Source: Brachynemurus nebulosus (taxonomy: Eukaryota > Arthropoda > Insecta > Neuroptera > Myrmeleontidae). Taken from it: a DNA stretch of 64,000 bases. The position numbers were made by a program, and so were the translations under genes. The stretch is from contig JAPWDM010000014.1 in NCBI GenBank assembly GCA_035578155.1, forward strand, positions 9,589,501 to 9,653,500, written 5' to 3'. The stretch's first letter is position 1. Each line of letters begins with the position of its first letter. Below the pieces are notes generated by a model that worked only from the letters and a program-made list of their open reading frames with translations, searched no databases and was not told the origin of the DNA. Of this stretch, positions 11,997-23,444 are shown one piece after another.

Positions 11997-12096
11997 TAGT
12001 GGTATTACCACCCATTTCAATAATACATTTGCAATCTCGGGCAATTTCCCGACTGTTGAATGGGCGTACTCTAACGGCTACTTTCACTGACGACAT
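11997..12096 (-). CDS. unc-104: unc-104/KIF1A-type kinesin-3, coding exon 1 (start codon)
   Basis: This exon encodes the N-terminus of a kinesin-3 motor. The ATG is at 12096-12094 and the 33 full codons read [17 protein letters not shown], then [16 protein letters not shown]. The block [14 protein letters not shown] is the first motor strand and nucleotide-contacting RxRP motif of all unc-104/KIF1 proteins, and the start at MSSVK is the family's usual start. The exon ends ACC ACT A in phase 1, followed by a perfect donor GTAAGT (11996-11991). The open frame that continues into the intron is not protein. The known role is a neuronal plus-end-directed motor carrying synaptic-vesicle precursors; in most animals the full protein is about 1,600-1,700 residues, so only about 4 per cent is in this window. 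Close paralogues (KIF1B-like) cannot be excluded, but insects generally have one unc-104. Confidence 0.96.
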
Positions 12097-12118
12097 GGTT
12101 GTAAATTATCCTAATATT
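12097..12118 (-). other. unc-104: 5' UTR end and upstream splice acceptor of unc-104
   Basis: On the minus strand the 22 bases before the ATG are preceded by a strong acceptor: a T-rich tract then GTTTGTTCCAG (AG at 12120-12119). The ATG-containing exon therefore probably starts at 12118, and the transcript has at least one further non-coding exon to the right. I could not identify that exon. Confidence 0.7.
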
Positions 12119-12120
12119 CT

Positions 12121-15100
12121 GGAACAAACAGAAAAAAAACACATTAAGGCTACGTTGCAAAAATAAAATTTAAACTTATATTTTTATATTTTGTATACAG
12201 CCATCAACTAAAATGTAATAAAACACACTTTTCTAGAACCTAGTAGTGCCATCTATCGAAACCCGAAAAATAAACAAAAAAATGCAACTTTTTATATTTC
12301 CAGAAACGAATAAAAATTTAATTTATAGTCGGAAATAAAACAAGAATGCAATTTCGTTTATTAAATATTCAGAAACAGATAAAAAACACTGAACTTTCAA
12401 AATTTATTTCGTTGGCGTTTTCTAAATTTAACTACTGACGATAAAAATAAATAGATAACTACCGGTGCATCTCAATATCAGTATTTGATACTCGGCGTCG
12501 ATATTCAATCAATTTTAACCACCACCTCCCTCCCTCTCCGACAACCCCCTTCCATTTACTCATCATCATATTAATATTGATTTGTATTAATGTTTTAATA
12601 CGTGACATTGAAACCCAATGAACAAAAAAGACGTACCTATGACACTAATATATTCAATTAATATCCATCTGTGAGCAATTTAAGGTATTAATTACTGTTT
12701 AATAAAATACAACTGATAACAACGGTGTCGTTGTCTGGTAAAATAAAATGAGGTACAATTAAAATATTTTTAATTAAACGTTTGGGATTAATTATGATTA
12801 GCGGGGGATTAATCTACACACGGTTTGAATTTTCAAGGTTATATTATTATCATACATCGATCATTTTATCAGTTGCTATGATAGAACAAATTTTAAATTT
12901 AAAGAATTTTTTTTAATTTAAAAGAAATGCTAAAAATAAGTGATAGAAAGTTAGGAGAGACAGCATCTTTTTCGAAAAATCTCTTTCGTAATAATTTTTT
13001 TTCATTTGCAAGGGAATCGATTTCTTGGGATGATTCTTTGGATCATTGTTAAGTAACTTAAACAAATAAATGTTCAATAACCTACATTCAAGCTGAGTTG
13101 TAACTGATTTTCTAAATCTCTGCTAAAGTGTTAAACATTTTCATATAATTATAATTTTACATTAAAAAATTTGGCCCATTTTCTATCACACATTTTGAGC
13201 AATTTTTTCTAATAATAGAGTCATTTTTATGCTCATTTAATCGTAAACATTTTCTCCTTCTTATACGGTAACATTACTAAATAATTAACATTTGAAAGAT
13301 TTACTTTGTGAAAACCCATTTTAGAAAATATGATGTATGCATTTTTTTTATCACTTTTCACCAAATAAATTATAAGATTACGAGAGGAAATTAGCAATTA
13401 TATAAAGACTAATAATATTTACAACCAACACAAAAATTTTTTGTTATAATGGTGTAAAACCTGAAAGTCGACTTGTAGTCTTATAAATAATTTTTTGGGT
13501 GAAAAATGACATAGAAAACATAATGTCATATTTTTTATAACATTATTATATTTTTTAATTCTTTTTTTCTCTAATAACTAGCAATTTAACATTCGAGCTG
13601 AAGAAATTAGTGTGACATTAGTAAAATTCAGTCTACTTTTTCTTTTAATTTTTCATAAACTGTGGAAAAGTTTGTAAAATATTTGAAACAAAACGATAGT
13701 TATTTTTATCAAAACATATGGACATATAAAATATTTTCAATGGCCAAATAACTCATTACCTCCCTTACAGTAAAAAAAAGAAAATACCCATATGCCATTT
13801 CTCCCAACTTTCTCCGATATTAAAATTGGCTTTTCACTAAAAATAGTCAGCAGGGTTTGACATTAGAAATAATCAATTTTATATACCCACAAGTATTTCA
13901 ATATTTACTTTAATTTTTTGAGGAGGGTGTCCATACGTCAAGGATTTCTCGAATTTGTCCTGGCCTTCTCACCATGTTATGCCAGTCTTGAGTTCGTGGT
14001 AAGAACAATTTTTTGAATAATTTAACTTAAAGTTTCATATCAAGGTGCAAAAATTTGTCTGTTTGTTTTCTATCATACATCCCGAAAAATATAGAGACTC
14101 TAAATATACTAGGTATTAATTTTATGTAATACATTTTGCTTTCAATACGGTACTGTTAATGCTCTTCTAATCCGTTATTTATTGATACCTAAGTTTTCTT
14201 TTAAAATAAATAATACCTAACATTTTGCAATAAAGTACATACTAGAATTTCATCAAAGTCCAACTACCCACGAATAATTTTTGCTTACATTGAAACGATC
14301 TTTCTAGAAAGAAAATGGAGGTTTTATATATACAGGGGAGCAAAAATGATTTCAAAATGATTTAAATTTTTCTTTTTTTTTTATTATTTCAAAAAAAGGA
14401 AAGACACTAGCAATGTAAACACAAAGATAGAAGTTTTTTTTTTTTAGTTTGACCATAAAATTAATATTTCAAAAATTTCCCAATAAATAAATAATTGATT
14501 AATATTTGTCATTTTAAGCAAATTTTTGTGAAAATTCACAAAAACAATGAAATCAATGAATCACTGAGCCTAACTCAACCCGTGATCAGTTGTTATATAG
14601 TTTACCTTGTCCTCGTCGATGGAAAATTCAATATTTAAAACGTCATTGAATACTGGAGCTGAGCAAGCAATGAAGGAGAAAAAGTACGACGAATTTTTTC
14701 ACTAACGATTTAATAAAATATTTCTAACAAACATTATAAATACTAATTTATTTTTTGTTAACGAGTATATTTTTAAAAATTTTCTTTGAACAATAAATTA
14801 CTGTGCTACTTTTCACTATATAAATGGTGAAACAACATAATCACAATGTATTAAAAACTAAAAAAAACTAAATTAATTAACAAAATTTAATATCAAATTT
14901 ATTTTATAAATCATAATAAAAAAATATTTGTTCGATTTTTTAAATTGAACATAATTTTGTTCAATTGAAACGTTTTCGAAAACAATTCAACAATCAACCG
15001 ACAACCACTACATCAAATGATGACGATTACTGCTGTTGTGTCGTTATTGTACGTTATCGTTATTGCGCATGTGTCGCGCATATGCGCACACTATTTTGTT

Positions 15101-15865
15101 TGTTGGGTACAATCAATACATCATTAACTGTTATTTTTTCCAAGCTAACAAAAATACATAAATATACATAAATGATTAGAAAGAAAATTTTACGTTTAGA
15201 ATAAAAACAAAAAAAGAAACGAAATTGGGAAAACCAATTAGAATTTTCTTGAAATGAATGAAAATTATCACTAATGACCAGTATAAATCTTTTTTTAAAT
15301 AAAAATGTCAGAAATAATTAATTGAAATCTTAAAAATTCGTTTCATTTGCAGAATATAATTATTGAATTTTTTTTAGTTTATTAAATTTGTTTCTTTTTG
15401 TCAGATAATGTATAGATGTTGAAGTCTAGACGGAATTACTCTAGTGACGTCTACAATTTAAAAAGAAATTAAAACTGCAACGTCATTGTACATATTTTAA
15501 CGATTTCCATCTTACATTTTTACTATTCACGGATACCATCAAATACATAAAAATAATCTGGAATCATAAAATTCATAATTTATATCAAATAAATTTTAAC
15601 TCAGCGACGATACACAGAATTTATTATTTGAGTATGTAAAACGGAGTATATAAGAAAACCGCAAAGGGGCGGGGGTCAAAAAGAAGCCAATAATTTTTTG
15701 TGACTACTGTGGTTAATAGTTTATTGTTTCAAGATGGTTGTATTTGAATTAATCATGAGTTACTATAATAATAAATTAATTTACGTTAATGTTAAAACTG
15801 GTTAGATTATAAAGAAAATATTTAGTATGTTTAGTTAAAAATTGTGTTTGGTTTTTACACATACA
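12121..15865. other. Upstream AT-rich region, likely 5' intron of unc-104
   Basis: No gene seen. It is mostly low-complexity AT sequence with scattered fragments that resemble intron sequence at 10600-10760 (for example GGTTTACTTTGTGAAA versus GATTTACTTTGTGAAA at 13297). A GC-richer patch at 15000-15120 is listed separately. Confidence 0.5.
15064..15090. promoter_or_regulatory. NRF-1-like palindromic sites, candidate promoter patch
   Basis: The text TGCGCATG followed by GCGCATATGCGC (perfect palindrome, 15076-15087) resembles clustered NRF-1/Ewg half sites of the YGCGCAYGCGC type. It sits in a small CpG-containing patch (15000-15120) in otherwise AT-rich DNA, about 3 kb upstream of the unc-104 ATG exon. 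Whether it drives unc-104 is inference; no transcription start was identified. Confidence 0.25.
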
Positions 15866-16060
15866 CAGGCCCGACGAGAGGGTGGGGCAGCCGGGGTTGC
15901 AGCCCTGGGGCCCGGGTTGGAAGAGGGGGCCCGTAACGGTCAATAGGGGCCCGGGAAAAAGTAAAATCAGTTTTTTTTTACTCATCATTTATTTTTGGGG
16001 AGAAATTTTTATGAAATGTGCCCCTTTTCTTGGCGCCCACCATTTCTCTCCACGGCCCTG
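15866..16060. mobile_element. GC-rich hAT-type MITE, copy 1
   Basis: A 195-bp element from CAGGCCCGACGAGAGG to CACGGCCCTG, flanked by a near-exact 8-bp duplication (CACATACA left, CAAATACA right). It is far more GC-rich than its surroundings. The copy at 51892-52065 shares the CCCGACGAGAGGGT start, the GCCCTGGGGCC block, GGGCCCGGGAAAAAGTAAAA, and the same end. Confidence 0.8.
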
Positions 16061-17389
16061 CAAATACAGCCTCGTGTATATTTTCTATTAAATCTCCATT
16101 CGTTCCTACTGACCTTAATAGCGGTGTAAATAGGAACTGATCGTATTTTAGGATTTTCTGGCTAAATAGAAAGAAAATGGATTTTTAAAATAATAAAAAT
16201 AAAATACAAAGTGTCGGAACCAAAATTAGTTTGTTTTATATCATTTAATGTGTAAAAAAAAAGTATGAAAATAGAATGGAAAGGTAAAAAGCGTGTCAAT
16301 TAAGTCCTTTTTACGGGAACTTTGAACTATTTTTGCCTGGTGGAAGTTGAGACTGAAATTATCTTTATTCAGTCTTCGAGAAAAACTTCAGTAAAATTTA
16401 AAACAAGCCACATCTCCCTTTCTTTTGTACAAAAGCTACAAGATCCAAAGATTTCCAATGTTCTGAATCATACGGGAAAACTAGTTTTGAAAGTATAAAT
16501 TATGTTTTATGGTACCACCAAGTTACTAGATTCTTGTCTCTAACAATGAGTTATTTTCACAAGAGTAAGATATGGTTACATAAATTACCTCTTTCGACTG
16601 GTTATGAACCTCTAACCTTTCAAATACAAGTGGGATGGTTAAACAGACCCACTGGGAATTCATAAATTTTATTAATTACATTTTGGAATGAATTAAGAAA
16701 ATAATATGTTGCAATTTACAGAAAAAGAAAGCATTTTCCATACAATATTCAATTATTTTAAAAGCTCAATTAGACGTGATATTCAACTTTATATTTACTT
16801 ACGTTAGCTTGTAAAAAAAAATACAGTACATCTTGAAATCAACATTTATTGTGCGATGTAGTAAATAACGTACAACGTATACATAGATATCGTGAAAATT
16901 GCAATACCGTCTCCTTAAACACACTATACAATTTATGGTGTGATGAGTCACTCATTTTAAGAATTGAGTCGAAGATTTAAATCTTTGAACTATTCGGTGT
17001 CAAATATTCATAGAAACCTATTTTTGTGCGATTTTTTTATGCAGTTAAAAAAATGCCCATTAACGAGCAGAATGTAAATAAAAAGTATGAGAAAATACGA
17101 AATTTGAACATTAATTTGTGGTAAAGTTAACTGCTGACTGTTCATAAGGCATTTGTTTTTAGCACATTAAAATTTTTACAACATTAAAAAAATGAAATAA
17201 AATATTTAACTCGACAATTCATACATTTACATTCTGGTACCACCATTAGAAGGCTAATAAATGACATTATATTCCTCTTTTGTAACATCATACTATAAGC
17301 CAAACAAACAAATTCATACAGTTTACAATTAAAAATGTCTGTCGCCTACAGGAGACACTGGGAATTCCCGAGTTAAAAATGTTCTCATG

Positions 17390-17520
17390 TATAAATTATT
17401 TCTTTATCTTGTTTAGAAAAGCAATATCTAGGGAAATCGTGAGATTTTGAGTTATGTAATTTCTGTGAAACTTTTTTATGCGGTCTCGATCCACCGTATA
17501 AAAAAAAGTTTTTTCTAAAA
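17390..17520. repeat. Interspersed repeat R3 fragment
   Basis: It shares AATTATTTCTTTATCTTGTT, the GGGAAATCGT block and TTTATGCGGTCTCGATCCACC with sequences at 21520-21650 and 43250-43590 (some in opposite orientation). Shorter pieces are near 22300 and 26300. The family is recognisable by ACAAGATAAAGAA and by ATGCGGTxTxGATTCACCG text. No termini could be set. Confidence 0.55.
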
Positions 17521-18404
17521 CCTATTGCGTTCTATACATTTTATAGTAATATATGAAGTTTTTGAGTATTTATTATGTAGTCCCTATCCTTCGCATAGAG
17601 TTTTCGCTGTGTATATGACGTAATTTGAATCACATTTTCATATAATCCCGTATAAAATGAAGGGATTAAGTTTTATAAAGGCTCTTTAATATATTTAGAA
17701 ATGTATTTAAACATTAAATAATTTTGAAAATTTGATTTGAATAATGTATTTATGCGAGATTATTTATCTTAATTTCCCTTATTTTCATACGTATTTCCAT
17801 AGCATGGATATTTAGTAACAATTTTCTTGTTAATTTAAAGATTTCTTTGAAAATTTATTGTCGTTAATTATTAAACTAGGTCATTTTGCTCCGAATCCTT
17901 ATATCAGTAAAAATATTCAAACCTGCTGACATACAGAACTCAAAATATTTGAAATCTGCTACTGGAAACTTAGTTTTTTTTTTTTGGCAGTTGGAACAAA
18001 ATTAATTATATAAGTACTGTCATATACTTGCAATATGTAATTAATAATTATTTTATAAGAAAAGTATTCTTCCCAGCACCCTACCCTGACATGTTTTCGA
18101 GAGTCATTTATGAAAAAAAATAGGTTATACCAGGATGTACTACGTCATTTTAAATTTTGTAAACACATATCTTTACTTTATAAAGTATATTTTTCAAAAT
18201 TTTGACTTTTTCATTAAATTTCTTTAACAATTACAGAGTACATAACAAAATTCACCAATTTTTGCAATATTTTTTATATTGTAAAATGATTACGAGTATT
18301 TTTACAAGAAAAATCTAAATTAAATTCTTTTGAAACTAAATGGTCAATACTGAATTGGGTAAGACTAGGCTCACAACATGTATTCGATTAGGTTAAGAGT
18401 TTTA

Positions 18405-18475
18405 ATCAAGTGGTCAAGCGTGCTAAGGCACTGATACTTGGATTAGTAGGTTGTGGGTTTAATTTTCGCAATTTT
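18405..18475 (+). repeat. Possible tRNA-derived SINE head
   Basis: The text has tRNA-Leu/Ser-like spacing. A degenerate box A, TGGTCAAGCG (18411-18420), is followed by GCTAAGGCACTG, and a degenerate box B, GGTTTAATTTT (18456-18466), follows about 45 bases later. It does not fold into a full cloverleaf by eye and lacks the invariant TTCGA, so it is not a functional tRNA. Only one copy is seen in this window. Confidence 0.35.
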
Positions 18476-20485
18476 TGTGACATTTTTACCACTTCTATCT
18501 AATCCGTGTGTTAGCGAAAGAGTTAAATTCTTTTAGATCTCTTTTTAACATACAGATCGGGTAAGAGTGACAAAAGTTGCCCGTGGACGCATGGGGTTAC
18601 ATAGTTTTTGGGGTCGTATAGTTTTTTTATAATGACGACTGCAGACGAAGACACTTCAGATTGCATTCCCCATTACTTCCTCTATCAGTTGCCCTCCATT
18701 AGAGGCGAGCCTAGCAGTCAAATTAGGATAGGATCAATTTTTTTTTCAGTGGTTTCAAAATATTTTCAACTAATTATAAACTGAAAACAAATGTTCCCAA
18801 ACGTGTGATAAGTGTGTGTTTGTGTGTCTGTTGTTTCCAGAATATTTCAGGGTTTTCAGAAAAAAAATAAAATTAAAAATTTTGAAAGCCCACTTTGAAA
18901 GTTGGTAACTGCGGTATTGTTTTTAACCAAATTTAATGGACACTGGCCCAACCGTTTCCAGAATGTTTCAGAATTTCCAGGATAAAAATAAAATTAAAAA
19001 TTTTAAAGCCCAACTTTGAGAGCTGGTAATTATTTATTGTAAATTAGATTCAAAAATAGTTTGAAATAAAAATTCCTGGAATTCCAAATTTCATTATAAT
19101 TTACAATAAGCTAATTTTCATCTGTCATGTACTCGTGTGTGACATGTCTTGCTGTGTAGCGTAATTTCACACATGATGGATTATGAAAATTATTGTAAAC
19201 TATAATGAAATTTTGAATATTGAATTCAAAACTTTTTAGAGCTTCTTCGTCGTGGATTTTTAGAACATTGGATTACACCCCTTTGGATCCGTACTTGTCC
19301 TCCACTGATATTAACAAAAATAATGATGTGGGTGATGTCTATTATAAAACAGAACACTGTATATCCAAATAAAAGAAATAAGTTTGATTCAATTAATTCT
19401 TTCACGAACTTTTGTTCGAATACTTGAATATTTTTAAGTTGAATCGAAACTGATTCGTTTTTCACCACTGGATTTGAATCGAATCGAATCGATCCGATCT
19501 TTCACGTTACTACAACCCTACTATAAAGTACACCAACCTACACTAAATATACCAACACATACATGTTATATATGGGTAAGAAAATAAGTACAACATATGT
19601 ATGCACTAAATATAGGTATATATTAAAGTGAGAACGACTTATTGCTCAACATATATATTTAGAACAAATGTTCTTTATTTAATACATGACACCTGGGGAT
19701 TATTGTATTCTATGTCTACACACTCCTTCGGTATATCTAAACATTTTTCTTTTAACATATATTTATTATACTGATGTATATACCTTATATACTGTACAAT
19801 ACGTGTATATAAGTATAAACATATATACTGATAAATAATGTAAAAAGGAACGAATATAAAGAAAGAGAAGTGTATATATAATATGAAAAAATGCTTTGTT
19901 TAGTTAAAAATAAGTTTTAATACTAATTATATGTATATTCATTGGTGTGGTGGGAGAGCTGTGAATAACATATATGAAAGGAAATAATTATAGACTAGTT
20001 TTTCCTGTGATGTGTGTATTATGATGATGTTATCTGACTCTGATTTCAAACAGAACGTCATGTCGGGAAATATTATATTAATGCAAGAAGAAAAATTTAT
20101 AAACGAGGATCTAGGATATGTTGGTTTGATGTGTGGGACGCCGGGAAACGGTTGTATTCTTTTGATAATAAAAGTTTATGATTATAACGTTGGAGAAAAA
20201 ATCTCAGTAAAAGTTGTATCCCATTCACAGGGACGGATTAACCTACTTTGGGGCCGTAGACATTTTTTTCTTACTGGGCCATCTCTCTTCCCACAAGATA
20301 TAAAGCACATAAAAAATATAAAACAAAACTAAATAACGTGAAAAGCTAAAACAAATCTCAAATATTGATTCAAATATTCAAAATAGACAGCTTGATTGAG
20401 CCCTAGCCATTTGTCTCATTATTTTGTCTATGCAATGATCCGGTCCTGAGTGTCGATATTTATCTGAATTACATTTTCAATCAAG

Positions 20486-21080
20486 TGGTCGGAAAACGAC
20501 ATTTCATATTACACGACCTAGTATTATCCAAATTAATGGCGGAAAGGATTCCAGGCTATAAGAAATTTATTCAGAGTTAAAGAATTGATTTTAAACATTT
20601 GTCTAATGCTTAAAAAAGTGTCAATAATGATTTGAATTACATGGTCAGCCAAGTGGCCGGAAAACGACATTTCATATTACACCACCTAATGTTATTCCAA
20701 TTAATGGTGGAAATGATTCTAAGCTACAGGAAATCTATTCAGAGTTAAAGAATTGATTTTAAACATTTCCCTAATGCTTCAAAAAAGTGTCAATAATGAT
20801 TTGAATTAGATGGTCGGCGAAGTAGTCGGAAAACGACATTTCATATTACACGACCTAATGTTATTCCAATTAATATGGTGGAAATGATTCTAAGCTACAG
20901 GAAATCTATTCAGAGTTAAAGACTTGATTTTAAACATTTGTCGAATCCTTAAAAAAATGTCGATAATGGTCTGATTTACACAGTCGGAGTAGTGGTCGGA
21001 AAACGACATTTCATATTACACGATCTAATGTTATTCGAGTTAATGGCGGAAATAATTCCAAGCTACAAAATCTATTCAGT
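20486..21080 (+). repeat. 169-bp tandem repeat array, locus 1 (about 4 units)
   Basis: The landmark GGAAAACGACATTTCATATT recurs at 20491, 20659, 20828 and 20998, giving unit lengths of 168, 169 and 170. Each unit also contains AATTAATGGxGGAAATGATT, TTCAGAGTTAAAGAATTGAT and TTTAAACATTT. The same unit, in reverse orientation, makes about three copies at 38395-38800. It has no coding potential. The monomer size is satellite-like, but the arrays are very short. Confidence 0.9.
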
Positions 21081-21119
21081 GTTAAAGAATTTCTTTTAAA
21101 CATTTATTTAATGCTTATA

Positions 21120-23440
21120 GAGCAGAAGAATTTATGCAGAATTTATAGAGCATCACCAATTAGTAAGCGAAATTTAACTTAAATTAAATAGCGTTGCTAG
21201 GTAATTTAAAATAATAAACAAATTCAAACTTGTAGATAAAGACAAACAGTTATATTGTATTGTACCATTCGATTGATTTATCCAAACTATACTTGATATA
21301 ATATTATTTCATACAATTTAAACGTCATTTAACTAAAATTTTTTCGTAATTTTTATCATTTTAAATTATTTGGAATGTAAAAAACGGTATACACGCCAGA
21401 GAATTTTTTAATTTTTTATCGCTCGTGTGAATTGTTACCCGCGGGCCTTTACAGGTCCTCTGGCAATAAACTTCACACTCGGAATTAAAAATCATACTTT
21501 AGTCCCTTGGTGTATAATATACTATTTTATGCGGTGAATCAGGAGTCGGAATTATATAAAAAAAATTTCATAGAAAATACAACTGAAAACCTCACGTTTT
21601 CATTAGAAATTGTTTTCCTAAACAAGATAAAGAATTAATTTACACATGGAAACATTTTTAAATATTTAATTTCATTTTTATAATATTGCACAAATTGCAA
21701 TACATACATTTGTAAAAAAAAAACTGAATAGTGCAATAATTAATTTATATACTTATGTACCTAATGTGATGATGAAATTATGATCAGTTATCTACGACTA
21801 CCATGAAATTGCTTGTTTAATGGTACAAAATACTATCTAAGTAAGTTACGTTTTACATACAGCCACATATCCAGCTGTACAAAAAATGGCCCTTTACACG
21901 CATGTATGCTAAAAATATACAACGCCTACTACACTTTTATTAATTCTTATAATTCTTATATATTATACAGTGATATACATGATACATATTATGTTAGAAT
22001 CTGTACAAAAATTTTACCTAGCAACTGATTGTTTACGTTTGTTTTTAATAAATTTCAAATACCACATAATTTTAATGTATTGGTATTTGTAGATTTATAC
22101 CAAATTTTGGTCGTTTATTAATAATTTCATGTTAGTCGTAGATAAAGTATAGTACATAACTCGGTTGTAAGGCATACTATACACTCGCGCAATTACGCAC
22201 ACGCCGATGCGCGGATCTTGCGTAACTTTTTCGCTCGTGTGTAATATGCAATTTACAACCTCAATCACGTAATATACTATTAACCATCTAAAAAGTAACC
22301 GTATAAAAAATCGCGCAAAAACAGATTTTTCTGTACTTATGATTTTTTTCTGATTTTTCTTACTGATTTCCCGAAAAGTGTTTACAAAAAAAACATTATA
22401 TATACTAATTAAATTTGTGCTTCAGTAAATTTTTCCTTGACAGCCTCCACGATCTTTTGAAAAGTTTTTTTCCCCCACTTCTCAAATTACTGCCTGAGAT
22501 GACTCATTAAGCTGAACTAAAATTTAATTTTTTATAGTATAACCGGGTCACCCATCACATTCTAACTCAGACGGGCGGACACGAAAGTGGAAACTCTTAT
22601 CACAAACAGTTTGACAAACAATGTGGTGTGGGCGCTGGGGAGAAATTAAAAAATCCCATCAACAACTATCAGAATCTCGTTAAAATAATACTTAAAATAT
22701 ATAAGTACGTACATATAACGTTTATAATTACTTTGTGTTATAATAATAACACTTGATACTTCTCTACATAGTGTCTTCTAATTGCGAGACATAATTGCTT
22801 TCGAAAGTAATTAAATTTAAAAGTAAAACTAAAATTATGCTAAAACTGAAAGGGAAATACGAGGTTATTAACATTGTACCATAAAATTTTATTGAACTAG
22901 TACAAAAAGTTTTACAAATAAAAAAAAATTCTTTGATTCGGTGAAGATTTGTGACGCCAATGTGGCTTTCATGTTTATTTTTCTAGAATAAACTTTTTCT
23001 AAGAGCTTTTTAAACCATTGTGCGGCTTAACATGACAATCAAGATTTAAAAATAGTTGTTTCAAAGTTTTTGAAGAATAGTAAACAAAACTAGTGTAAAG
23101 AGAGAATTAGGATCAATAAATTTAATACAATGAAAAATAGTACAAAGTTATTAGAAGTAAACATTTCAATAAACAATAGCAAAATATTGATGTTTATTTT
23201 CTATTTACGTTGGAAAATGAAAGGTTGTTTTGATTCTTAGTCCGGAAAGTGATATTTTATTGAACTGTCTAGTCACCTTTAATTTTAATTGAAAATATTA
23301 TTGTCACAGCCAACTTAATAGATGTCTCTAGTCCGGAAAATCATATTCAGTACTGCTTGATGGAACAGCACAGGAAGAAACTGATTAAAAAATATTTACT
23401 TTCAGATTGAAAAAAAATTTTTATTTGATATGATTGTATT
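21120..23440. other. AT-rich non-coding region
   Basis: No gene seen. It contains a copy of repeat R3 (21520-21650) and a small hairpin element listed separately at 22163-22261. The rest shows no recognisable structure. Confidence 0.5.
22163..22261. repeat. Small hairpin MITE (~99 bp)
   Basis: The ends pair as GGTTGTAAGGCATACTATAC against the complement of GTGTGTAATATGCAATTTAC then AACC. The centre is GC-rich and also self-complementary (CGCGCAATTACGCAC against CTTGCGTAACTTTTTCGC). The flanks show no clear duplication. Confidence 0.5.
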
Positions 23441-23444
23441 AGAG

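Larger units (their letters stand above)
16061..20400. other. AT-rich non-coding region with repeat debris
   Basis: No gene seen. Contents: a copy of repeat R3 near 17390-17520; a tandem pair of about 80-bp blocks (about 18830-18910 and 18955-19035, shared text AATAAAATTAAAAATTTT then AAAGCCCA); an inverted repeat pairing 19085-19120 with 19185-19217 around TTTCATTATAATTTACAAT; and a hAT-like end fragment at 20229 (CAGGGACGGATTAACC) without a partner. Confidence 0.5.

Noticed and set aside
11936..12166. Open frame on the plus strand over the kinesin exon
   Set aside because: It is the antisense shadow of the unc-104 first exon, whose minus-strand reading has the conserved motor motif and splice site.
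18405..18475. Functional tRNA gene
   Set aside because: Box B lacks the conserved TTCGA core and no complete cloverleaf forms by eye.
20012..20332. 106-codon frame
   Set aside because: No recognisable domain, and its end runs through a hAT-like end fragment starting at 20229 (CAGGGACGGATTAACC).
20486..21080. Tandem array as a CRISPR
   Set aside because: Units are about 169 bp and similar throughout, with no short repeat and unique spacer pattern, and the DNA is eukaryotic.
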